DNA of 5,858 nt from DASRZM01 sp035686365 (lineage in GTDB: Bacteria; Pseudomonadota; Gammaproteobacteria; Xanthomonadales; Xanthomonadaceae), in assembly GCA_035686365.1 (NCBI GenBank), contig DASRZM010000038.1:1-5858 (forward strand), written 5' to 3'. A program made the position numbers and the translations under genes. Shown in pieces: positions 1 through 5,858 of the stretch (the stretch's first letter is position 1; every line of letters starts with the position of its first letter). Under the pieces are notes generated by a model. It did not search any database, was not told where the DNA came from, and saw only the letters and a program-made list of their open reading frames with translations.

Positions 1-137
1 CGTTCGATCGGCGGCACCAGGTCGACGTCCGGGCCGAGGTCCCGGCCGGCGTCCGGGCCGGCGTCCGCCGGTGCCTGGGCGAGCGCCGGGACGGTGGTGG
101 CGAGCAGGGCCAGCAGCAGGCTCGTGGGCCTTCGCAT
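1..137 (-). CDS. Secreted protein of unknown function, N-terminal part only
   Basis: I do not recognise this gene. Reading the minus strand from the ATG at 137-135, the frame stays open to the window edge, giving about 45 residues. The start is supported by an AGGAA Shine-Dalgarno sequence at 148-144, six bases before the ATG. The protein begins MRRPTSLLLALLATTVPALA, a clear Sec signal peptide: basic n-region, Leu/Ala-rich core, and an A-L-A-Q-A cleavage region near residues 20-22. After it comes a Gly/Asp/Pro/Ala-rich linker (PADAGPDAGRDLGPD) coded by short imperfect GC-rich repeats. There is no lipobox cysteine, so it is predicted to be periplasmic or exported rather than a lipoprotein. It lies 32 bases after the SufE-like stop on the same strand and is probably co-transcribed with it. 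The mature domain lies outside the window, so no function can be given. Confidence 0.65.
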   Translation of the reverse strand, partial: MRRPTSLLLALLATTVPALAQAPADAGPDAGRDLGPDVDLVPPIE

Positions 138-169
138 CGTGGGTTCCTCGTATGGGGCGGCGCGATCCG

Positions 170-613
170 TCAGTGACGGGTCGCGCGCAGCGCGGTGTCC
201 TTGATGTAGCCCAGCAGCGCCGAGAGGCCGTTGCTGCGGGTCGGCGACAGGTGCCGGTGCAGTCCGATGCGGTCGATGAACTCCGGCTCGGTGCGCACGA
301 TCTCCTCGGCCGGACGCCCGGAGTACACGCGCAGCGCCAGGTAGATCAGGCCCGAGACGATGGCCGAGTCGCTGATCGCGCTGAACTCGAGCCGGTCGGC
401 CGCGCCGGTGGGCACGATCCACACCATCGACTGGCAGCCGTGCAGGCGGTGGTCCTCGATCCTGAGTTCGTCGGGAAACTCCGGCAGCTTGCGCCCCAGG
501 TCGATCAGGTACTGGTAGCGCTCGCTCCAGTCGCCGAACAGGCCGAATTCCTCGGCAATCGCGTCCTGCGCCGCCGCGGCCGTGGGCTCTGTGGGTTGCA
601 GTGCGGCGATCAT
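170..613 (-). CDS. sufE: SufE-family cysteine desulfuration protein
   Basis: This 147-residue protein matches the SufE/CsdE family in length (E. coli SufE is about 138). Family members accept persulfide sulfur from a SufS-type cysteine desulfurase on one catalytic cysteine and pass it on for Fe-S cluster assembly in the cytoplasm. The signature is clear: the segment RLHGCQSMVWIV places the catalytic cysteine at residue 60, matching the GCQS-V-W block around Cys51 of E. coli SufE. The C-terminal LSPTRSNGL stretch (about 122-130) is also typical. The N-terminal 15 or so residues are an Ala/Thr/Pro-rich extension. The chosen ATG (613-611) is two bases after the cysS stop, so translation is probably coupled. 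The reading frame continues upstream inside cysS, but that part has no SufE similarity. No sufS or other suf gene is in the window, so this may be a stand-alone SufE paralogue. The family call is firm; the exact paralogue (SufE or CsdE) is not settled. Confidence 0.92.
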   Translation of the reverse strand: MIAALQPTEPTAAAAQDAIAEEFGLFGDWSERYQYLIDLGRKLPEFPDELRIEDHRLHGCQSMVWIVPTGAADRLEFSAISDSAIVSGLIYLALRVYSGRPAEEIVRTEPEFIDRIGLHRHLSPTRSNGLSALLGYIKDTALRATRH

Positions 614-615
614 GT

Positions 616-1995
<1,380 letters not shown>

Positions 1996-2029
1996 GGGGT
2001 GGGCAGCGGATCGGTTCCGTCGGCTCGCC

Positions 2030-2038
2030 AGTTTAGCA
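2030..2038 (-). promoter_or_regulatory. Possible extended -10 promoter element for cysS
   Basis: Read on the minus strand, this site is TGCTAAACT: a TGN extension followed by TAAACT, which matches four of six positions of the TATAAT consensus, including the key A2 and T6. It lies 34 bases upstream of the cysS ATG, so transcription would start in the region just before 2025. No convincing -35 box is visible at the expected distance, which an extended -10 can tolerate. It is a weak prediction based on sequence alone. Confidence 0.3.
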
Positions 2039-2191
2039 ACCCGTCAGGTGGCGCGGCCGTGCTCGCGGCCGGGCGAGGCCCCGGGGCGGATTTAACGAAA
2101 ATCTAAAGCCCGTGTTCAGGCAGCCGGTGCTTCAATCCCTAGCCGCTGGCTCTCGAGCGCCGGCCCCTGATCCCGTCACCGGAATATCCGC

Positions 2192-2737
2192 ATGCGCCTG
2201 TCGCTGCCAGTCATTGCCACCCTCATTGCCGCCATGACGGCCCTGGCCCTCCCGGACACCGGCCAGGCGCAGCGGCGCCCGTCCGAGACGGTCAACTACG
2301 CCTATGCCGACGTGCTGCGGGTGGACCCGGTCTACGAGGTCGTGCGCTTCACCGAGCCCAGCGAGGAGTGCTACGACGAGGAGCTGCGGGTGCGCGAGCG
2401 CGACAGCGGCGCCGGCGGCACCGTGCTGGGCGCGATCGTCGGCGGCGTGATCGGCAGCAACGTGGGCAGCGGCGCCGGCCGTCGCGCCGCGACCGCCGCC
2501 GGTGCGGTGGTGGGCGGCGCCATCGGCCACAACATCGACAAGAACAACGGTGGGGAGCGCGAGTACACCGAGCGGCAGCACCGCTGCCGCATCGTCGACG
2601 TGGAGCGTGAGGAGCGCCGCGTGGCCGGCTACGACGTCGAGTACCAGTACAAGGGCGACGTCTATTTCTCGCGCATGGCCTACGATCCGGGCAGCAAGCT
2701 GCGGGTGCGGGTGTCGGTGGAGCCGGCGGATTCCTGA
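2192..2737 (+). CDS. Exported glycine-zipper (17 kDa antigen / YcfJ-like) protein
   Basis: A 181-residue envelope protein. Residues 1-26 form a Sec signal peptide (MRLSLPVIATLIAAMTALAL, then PDTGQA before the predicted cut at QA/Q). No lipobox cysteine is present, so it is probably a soluble periplasmic or outer-membrane-associated protein rather than a lipoprotein. Residues about 73-114 are a classic double glycine zipper: GAGGTVLGAIVGGVIGSNVG, an Arg-Arg turn, then a second Gly/Ala helix ending GGAIGHNI. This is the Rick_17kDa_Anti / glycine-zipper 2TM type. The region after 140 (GYDVEYQYKG, then DPGSKLRVRVSV) looks like the beta-rich C-terminal part of YcfJ-like proteins. Cys60 and Cys132 flank the zipper and could form a disulfide in the periplasm. 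The Shine-Dalgarno is weak (CGGAA at 2180-2184). It stands alone, divergent from cysS. The molecular role of this family is poorly known; links to envelope stress are only general. Confidence 0.85.
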   Translation: MRLSLPVIATLIAAMTALALPDTGQAQRRPSETVNYAYADVLRVDPVYEVVRFTEPSEECYDEELRVRERDSGAGGTVLGAIVGGVIGSNVGSGAGRRAATAAGAVVGGAIGHNIDKNNGGEREYTERQHRCRIVDVEREERRVAGYDVEYQYKGDVYFSRMAYDPGSKLRVRVSVEPADS

Positions 2738-2754
2738 TTCTCCATCGGGACCCC

Positions 2755-2910
2755 GGACCCGGGAGAGCAGAGCGTCTGTCCGCAAAGGACGCAAAGGACG
2801 CAAAGAAGCGCAAAAGAACTGCAAAGAGAGACGAGCGACGAGCCGTTGCTTGGCTTGTTGCTGCTCCCTTTGCGTTTCTTTGCGTCCTTTGCGGACTGCT
2901 CTTCCGGGAC
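2755..2910. repeat. Interspersed inverted repeat of GCAAAGGAC-type units
   Basis: The left arm (2778-2816) contains tandem 9-base GCAAAGGAC units. The right arm (2868-2896) is their reverse complement, in the form CTTTGCGTTTCTTTGCGTCC. Beyond these cores the arms continue as AGAGCAG (2764-2770) and CTGCTCT (2896-2902), and then as GGACCCGG and its near complement, interrupted by a 7-base insertion in the left arm. The spacer is about 50 bases. The left arm has one unit more than the right. Transcribed, it would fold into a long imperfect hairpin. It begins shortly after the stop of the glycine-zipper gene, so it could act as a 3' end structure. From memory, similar GCAAAGGAC repeats are common between genes in several gammaproteobacteria, but no search was run. 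I see no protein gene in it. Confidence 0.75.
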
Positions 2911-2975
2911 CTGCCGATGCGGCTGGCGACGAGCCCCGCTTGCCGCGGCGGTCGGGCCATGACAGACTTTCGCGC

Positions 2976-3071
2976 ATGAGCCACACCTGCACCGCGACCG
3001 GTTACCTGTCTTCCGCCTGGATGGCGGCGGGCATGACCTCGCGCGCGCGCCGACCGTTTCCCGACTCCTGA
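2976..3071 (+). CDS. Candidate arginine leader peptide upstream of argF'
   Basis: A 31-codon open frame starting at ATG 2976 (MSHTCTATGY) and ending MTSRARRPFPDS with TGA at 3069-3071. It is proposed as a leader peptide because of position and content: three of its last nine codons are Arg (CGC at 3042 and 3048, CGA at 3051), its stop is directly followed by a segment able to pair with a terminator arm, and the genes downstream make arginine. An in-frame ATG at 3021 would give a 16-residue version of more usual leader size. A six-codon frame (ATG at 2959) overlaps the 2976 start as ATGA. Neither start has a convincing Shine-Dalgarno sequence, and in GC-rich DNA Arg codons are common by chance, so translation is uncertain. 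This is inference from arrangement, not from similarity. Confidence 0.3.
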   Translation: MSHTCTATGYLSSAWMAAGMTSRARRPFPDS

Positions 3072-3074
3072 CGA

Positions 3075-3119
3075 GCTGGGCGGCGGGATACACGCCGTGT
3101 TTTCTTCCGAAAGCCCAGC
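3075..3119 (+). promoter_or_regulatory. Candidate antiterminator structure of the argF' leader
   Basis: GCTGGGC at 3075-3081 is an exact complement of GCCCAGC at 3113-3119, the left arm of the terminator that follows. The two pairings cannot coexist, because the terminator needs the same left arm. Between them, CGGCG (3081-3085) and CGCCG (3093-3097) can form an inner hairpin that would bring the antiterminator strands together. The first strand begins four bases after the leader stop codon, so a ribosome at that stop would cover it and favour the terminator, whereas one held at the Arg codons at 3042-3053 would leave it free. The base pairing is seen in the sequence; the regulatory reading is inferred. 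Confidence 0.4.
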
Positions 3120-3135
3120 CTTGCGCTGGGCTTTT
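3111..3135 (+). terminator. Rho-independent terminator or attenuator before argF'
   Basis: A nine-base-pair perfect stem, AAGCCCAGC (3111-3119) with GCTGGGCTT (3125-3133), closes a five-base loop (CTTGC) and runs into TTTT at 3132-3135. It ends only 20 bases before the argF' start codon, and that space includes the GGGGA ribosome-binding site. There is no room for a promoter plus leader between the hairpin and argF', so transcripts reaching argF' must pass it. That makes an attenuator more likely than a plain terminator of the upstream gene. Confidence 0.75.
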
Positions 3136-3155
3136 CCGTTTCCGGGGACCGCATC

Positions 3156-4181
3156 GTGAAGCATTTCCTCAATACCCAGGACTTCTCCCGTGCCGAGCTC
3201 GACCGCATGCTCGAGCACGCGGCCGCGTTCAAGCGTTCGCCGGCCGGGCGCCAGCTCGAGGGCCGGTCGATCGCGCTGGTGTTCTTCAACGCATCGCTGC
3301 GCACGCGCACCAGCTTCGAGCTGGGCGCCCACCAGCTCGGCGGCCATGCGGTCGTGCTCTCGCCAGGCAAGGACGCCTGGCCGATCGAGTTCGAGACCGG
3401 CGCGGTGATGGACGGCGAGGCCGAGGAGCACATCGCCGAGGTTGCCCGCGTGCTTTCGCGCTACGTCGACCTGATCGGCGTGCGCGCATTCCCGAAGTTC
3501 CAGGACTGGAGCGTGGATCGTGAGGACCTCGTGCTGCGCGGGTTCGCCCGCTACGCCACCGTGCCGGTGATCAACCTGGAGACCATCACCCACCCGTGCC
3601 AGGAGCTGGCGCACGTGCTGGCGCTGCGCGAACGCCTGGGCCCCGACCTGCGCGGCAAGAAGTACCTGCTGACCTGGACCTGGCATCCGAAGCCGCTGAA
3701 CACGGCGGTGGCGAACTCGGCGCTGACCATCGCCACCCGCTACGGCATGGACGTGACGCTGCTGTGCCCGACGCCGGACTACGTCCTCGACGAGCGCTAC
3801 ATGGAGATCGGCCGGCGCAATGTGGCCGAGCAGGGCGGCTCGCTGACGGTCAGCCACGACATCGAGTCGGCCTACCGCGGCGCCGAGATCGTCTACGCCA
3901 AGAGCTGGGGCGCGATCCCGTACTTCGGCCGCTGGGATCAGGAGCAGGCGATTCGCGCCGCCCACCGCCACTTCATCGTCGACGAGGCCAAGATGGCGCT
4001 GACCGACAACGCAGTGTTCAGCCACTGCCTGCCGCTGCGCCGCAACGTCAAGGCCACCGACGCGGTCATGGATTCGCCCGCGTGCATCGCCATCGACGAG
4101 GCCGAGAACCGGCTGCATGTGCAGAAGGCGGTGATGGCGGCGCTGATGCGGGACTCGGGACTCGGGACTCGGGACTCGTAA
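3156..4181 (+). CDS. argF': N-acetylornithine carbamoyltransferase
   Basis: This enzyme transfers a carbamoyl group from carbamoyl phosphate to N-acetyl-L-ornithine, giving N-acetyl-L-citrulline, the arginine route known from Xanthomonas campestris. The sequence follows the Xanthomonas enzyme closely and not standard ArgF. SLRTR at 47-51 is the carbamoyl-phosphate loop, HPCQ is at 146-149, and HCLP is at 290-293. EEH at 90-92 supplies the Glu (Glu92 in Xanthomonas) that selects acetyl- over succinyl-ornithine. Lys299 corresponds to the carboxylated Lys302. The start is GTG at 3156, after GGGGA at 3144-3148, and matches the usual KHFLNTQ N-terminus. Its 341 residues are near the usual length. 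The last nine (DSGLGTRDS) are an oddity coded by the (GGGACTC)4 array. argG follows 49 bases after the stop. A terminator-like hairpin just upstream suggests attenuation. A later deacetylation of acetylcitrulline (ArgE type) is expected, but that gene is not in the window. Confidence 0.96.
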   Translation: MKHFLNTQDFSRAELDRMLEHAAAFKRSPAGRQLEGRSIALVFFNASLRTRTSFELGAHQLGGHAVVLSPGKDAWPIEFETGAVMDGEAEEHIAEVARVLSRYVDLIGVRAFPKFQDWSVDREDLVLRGFARYATVPVINLETITHPCQELAHVLALRERLGPDLRGKKYLLTWTWHPKPLNTAVANSALTIATRYGMDVTLLCPTPDYVLDERYMEIGRRNVAEQGGSLTVSHDIESAYRGAEIVYAKSWGAIPYFGRWDQEQAIRAAHRHFIVDEAKMALTDNAVFSHCLPLRRNVKATDAVMDSPACIAIDEAENRLHVQKAVMAALMRDSGLGTRDS

Positions 4182-4288
4182 GAGCAGGCACAGCTTCGCA
4201 TTTCCCTTCCGATCCCAGGAGCGCTCCCCAATGCCTCAAGACCTCGCCAGACCGACTCCGAGTCCCGAGTCCCGAGTCCCGAGTCCCG
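4149..4288. repeat. Paired heptamer arrays (GGGACTC)4 and (GAGTCCC)4
   Basis: Four perfect copies of GGGACTC occupy 4150-4177 at the end of argF', and four perfect copies of the reverse complement GAGTCCC occupy 4260-4287 inside the argG 5' coding region. With one extra pair at each end, the arms 4149-4178 and 4259-4288 are perfectly complementary over 30 bases, with an 80-base loop. The loop holds the argF' stop, the short intergenic space, and the argG ribosome-binding site and start. The arrays code the C-terminal tail of ArgF' (GLGTRDS repeat) and the N-terminal extension of ArgG (SPESRVP repeat). Seven-base units are not a multiple of three, so a change of one copy would shift the frame. 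From memory, such arrays are frequent in Xanthomonadaceae genomes; this was not checked. Confidence 0.95.
4217..4233 (+). promoter_or_regulatory. argG ribosome-binding site and start codon
   Basis: AGGAG at 4217-4221 lies nine bases before ATG at 4231, a good Shine-Dalgarno arrangement. It decides the start of argG: relatives begin close to the DIVLAFSGG core, and after the ATG at 4231 I see no other in-frame start codon before that core. The site lies in the loop of the heptamer stem, so it stays single-stranded if the stem forms, although a long stem directly after the start could slow ribosomes. Confidence 0.7.
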
Positions 4289-5478
4289 AACAAGACATCG
4301 TCCTGGCCTTCTCCGGTGGCCTCGACACCAGCTTCTGCATTCCGTGGCTGGCCGAGCGCGGCTGGCGCGTGCACACGGTCTTTGCCGACACCGGCGGCGT
4401 GGACGTGCACGAACGCACCTACATCGAGCAGCGCGCGGCCGACCTGGGCGCGGCGAGCCATGTCACCGTCGATGGCGGGCCGGCGCTTTGGCGCGAGTTC
4501 GTGGTGCCGTTCGTGCGGGCCGGGCAGGGTTACCAGGACCAGTATCCGCTGCTGGTCTCCGACCGTTACCTGATCGTGGACGCGGCGCTGCAGCGCTGCC
4601 GGGAGCTGGGCACGCGCGCGATCGCGCACGGCTGCACCGGCATGGGCAACGACCAGGTGCGTTTCGACCTGACGGTCAAGGCGCTGGGCGAGTACGAGAT
4701 CGTGGCGCCGATCCGCGAGATCCAGCGCGAGCACGCCCAGGTGCGCGCCTACGAGCAGCGTTACCTGGCCGAGCGCGGCTTCGAGGTGCGGCCCAAGGCG
4801 CAGGCATACACGATCAACGAGAACCTGTTGGGCCTGACGTTGTCGGGCGGCGAGGTCGATCGCTGGCAGGCACCGGGCGAGGGCGCCAGCGGCTGGTGTG
4901 CGCCGCGCGCACAGTGGCCCGCGGAACCGCTGCGGGTGCGGGTGGGCTTCGAGCGCGGCGAGGCGGTATCGCTGGACGGCGAGCGCATCGACGGACCGGC
5001 ACTGCTGGCGCGGCTCAACCGCGAGTTCGCGCGCTACGGCGTCGGGCGCGGCATCTACACCGGCGACACCACGATCGGCCTGAAGGGTCGCATCGTCTAC
5101 GAGGCGCCGGGGCTGGCCGCGCTGCTGGTCGCCCACCGGGCGCTGGAGGAGGCGGTGTCGTCGCGGCACCAGAACCGCTTCAAGCCGGAGGTGGCCCGGC
5201 GCTGGGTGGAACTCGTGTACGAGGGGTTTTTCCACGACCCGCTGAAGGCGGACCTGGAGGCGTTCCTCGAGTCCAGCCAGCGCTGCGTCGACGGCGAGGT
5301 GACGCTGGAGACCGCCGGCGGCCGCGTCGACGCGGTGGCGATCGATTCGACGCACATCCTCTCGGCCAAGGGCGCAACCTACGCGCAGGCCGCCGACTGG
5401 GGCGTGGCCGAGGCCGAGGGCTTCATCCGCCTGTACGGCATGAGCTCGACACTGTGGGCGGAGGTCAACCGCAAGTGA
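4231..5478 (+). CDS. argG: Argininosuccinate synthase
   Basis: This cytoplasmic enzyme joins citrulline and aspartate, using ATP, to give argininosuccinate, the next-to-last step of arginine synthesis. The N-type ATP pyrophosphatase PP-loop AFSGGLDTS is at residues 26-34. Other family blocks follow: FADTGGVDVHER (51-62), GCTGMGNDQVRF (134-145), YTINENLLG (193-201), GVGRGIYTGDT and, near the end, KGATYAQAADWGV. The protein has 415 residues, against about 400 in Xanthomonas. The excess is an N-terminal extension: residues 2-20 (PQDLARPTPS, then PESRVPSPE) precede the normal QDIVLAFSGG beginning, and the repetitive part is coded by the heptamer array. The PP-loop and core look intact, so activity is expected. 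It follows argF' by 49 bases, so an operon is likely, with possible attenuation upstream of argF'. The last 34 bases of the gene recur inverted at the window edge. Confidence 0.97.
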   Translation: MPQDLARPTPSPESRVPSPEQDIVLAFSGGLDTSFCIPWLAERGWRVHTVFADTGGVDVHERTYIEQRAADLGAASHVTVDGGPALWREFVVPFVRAGQGYQDQYPLLVSDRYLIVDAALQRCRELGTRAIAHGCTGMGNDQVRFDLTVKALGEYEIVAPIREIQREHAQVRAYEQRYLAERGFEVRPKAQAYTINENLLGLTLSGGEVDRWQAPGEGASGWCAPRAQWPAEPLRVRVGFERGEAVSLDGERIDGPALLARLNREFARYGVGRGIYTGDTTIGLKGRIVYEAPGLAALLVAHRALEEAVSSRHQNRFKPEVARRWVELVYEGFFHDPLKADLEAFLESSQRCVDGEVTLETAGGRVDAVAIDSTHILSAKGATYAQAADWGVAEAEGFIRLYGMSSTLWAEVNRK

Positions 5479-5824
5479 GCAACTGCCGGACCCAGGGGTC
5501 AGCAGGAAGCGCGCGTACTGCGGCTTCGGGTGGGGGCGGATCGATGTCCGGGTTCCGGGGGCTGCTTGTCCTCGCGCCGCGGCGCTGCGCGCCGCGGTCC
5601 GCGTCGGGCGGCCGGGGTTTGCGATCGGACATCCTGTCCGAGCGCAAACGCACGCACATCCGTGTGCGCGCCCCCCTCCGGGGGCCTGATCGTCCGCCCG
5701 CCGCCGCTGCGGAGGCGACGCCCCCGGAACCCGGACACCGCTCCGCCGCGGCGGGCCCACGCGCACGGGCCTCGAGTACGCGCCCCGCAGTCGACTGGCC
5801 ACTGGAGCTGGCTGCTGAAACCTG
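5479..5824. repeat. Gene-free GC-rich block of nested inverted repeats and hairpins
   Basis: No credible gene is visible in these 346 bases. The main pair of arms is 5535-5562 and 5720-5747, matching at 26 of 28 positions, with an 18-base perfect core (TGTCCGGGTTCCGGGGGC at 5545-5562, inverted at 5720-5737). A further inverted 9-mer, GCGCGTACT, lies at 5511-5519 and 5775-5783. Inside the main arms are tandem hairpins: 5577-5597 (9-bp stem, TGC loop), 5618-5648, 5653-5668 (6 bp, TCCG loop) and 5672-5684 (5 bp, TCC loop). The outermost arms are the argG 3' end and its inverted copy. The symmetry axis drifts from about 5633 to 5652, as expected for an old inverted duplication changed by insertions and deletions, or for a palindromic repeat element. 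Open frames on both strands here look like chance translation of repeat DNA. Confidence 0.7.
5618..5648. other. Strong hairpin at the centre of the repeat block
   Basis: TTTGCG (5618-5623) pairs with CGCAAA (5643-5648), then one A-G mismatch, then TCGGACA (5625-5631) pairs with TGTCCGA (5635-5641) around a TCC loop. This gives 13 base pairs with a three-base loop. It lies 140 bases after the argG stop and has no U-tract on either side, so it is not a standard intrinsic terminator. It could still act as a 3' end structure for argG or as the core of a repeat element. Confidence 0.6.
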
Positions 5825-5858
5825 TCACTTGCGGTTGACCTCCGCCCACAGTGTCGAG
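5825..5858 (-). repeat. Inverted copy of the last 34 bases of argG
   Basis: Read on the minus strand, these 34 bases are identical to 5445-5478, the end of argG including its TGA stop. It would code STLWAEVNRK and stop. The identity ends exactly at the stop codon: the next bases differ at once (GC after argG, CA after this copy). The copy runs off the window, so its full length is unknown. It may be the 3' end of a second, convergent argG copy, a fragment, or a product of misassembly. Confidence 0.9.

Noticed and set aside
2088..2110. AT-rich patch (TTTAACGAAAATCTAAAG) as a promoter for the glycine-zipper gene
   Set aside because: It is a plausible location, but no -35/-10 pair with good spacing could be fixed, so it is not listed as a feature.
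2680..3093. Minus-strand open frame of 137 codons over the intergenic region
   Set aside because: Its core is a direct translation of the GCAAAGGAC inverted repeat; no domain or convincing start site.
4150..4287. Heptamer arrays as a CRISPR array
   Set aside because: Units are 7 bases, directly adjacent without spacers, and inverted between the two sites; not CRISPR structure.
5541..5562. TCCGGGTTC-like sequence as part of a tRNA T-arm
   Set aside because: The bases recall a T-loop, but no acceptor stem, anticodon arm or CCA end can be placed around it; it is one arm of the inverted repeat.
2349..5802. Very long minus-strand open frames opposite the glycine-zipper, argF' and argG genes
   Set aside because: They run across several genes and the repeat regions, and have no recognisable domain. 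They are shadow frames of the real plus-strand genes.
5499..5849. Overlapping open frames on both strands in the block after argG
   Set aside because: Both are translations of hairpin-rich repeat DNA. The similar ends (TCG on both strands) come from the inverted argG terminus, not from a shared protein.
5445..5858. Duplicated argG end as attachment sites of an integrated island
   Set aside because: Integration into a gene 3' end leaves direct repeats; these copies are inverted, and only about 350 bases without an integrase lie between them.

Overview
The window is a high-GC bacterial chromosome segment that most likely comes from the Xanthomonadaceae (Lysobacter, Luteimonas, Xanthomonas and relatives). 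The strongest evidence is the gene at 3156-4181. It reads as the N-acetylornithine carbamoyltransferase (argF') characterised in Xanthomonas campestris, not as an ordinary ornithine carbamoyltransferase, and it is followed directly by argG. Three kinds of interspersed repeat fit this family: GGGACTC heptamer arrays, a GCAAAGGAC-type inverted repeat, and a GC-rich hairpin cluster. The species cannot be fixed from this sequence.

Left part, minus strand (read from 1995 down to 1): cysS (cysteinyl-tRNA synthetase), then a SufE-like sulfur-acceptor gene two bases after the cysS stop, then, 32 bases later, the start of a secreted protein of unknown function that leaves the window. The tight spacing suggests one transcript. 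A short divergent intergenic region (1996-2191) separates this unit from a plus-strand gene for a small exported glycine-zipper protein (2192-2737).

Middle: a 418-base region (2738-3155) without a conventional gene. It holds an inverted repeat of GCAAAGGAC units (about 2755-2910). After this comes what looks like an attenuator for the arginine genes: a short open frame with three Arg codons near its end (2976-3071), a 7-base segment just after its stop that can pair with the left arm of a terminator, and the terminator itself (3111-3135), only 20 bases before the GTG start of argF'.

Right part, plus strand: argF' and argG, two consecutive arginine-biosynthesis enzymes. Their junction carries (GGGACTC)4 at the end of argF' and its exact reverse complement near the start of argG. 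The two arrays form a 30-bp stem whose loop contains the argG ribosome-binding site and start codon. The arrays also add tails to both proteins.

Right edge: from 5479 to 5824 there is no gene but a set of nested inverted repeats and hairpins. The last 34 bases of the window are an exact inverted copy of the argG 3' end, stopping precisely at the stop codon. This is either a second convergent argG fragment, a palindromic rearrangement, or an assembly artefact. The most interesting items are the candidate arginine attenuator, the heptamer stem enclosing the argG start, and the inverted argG end.
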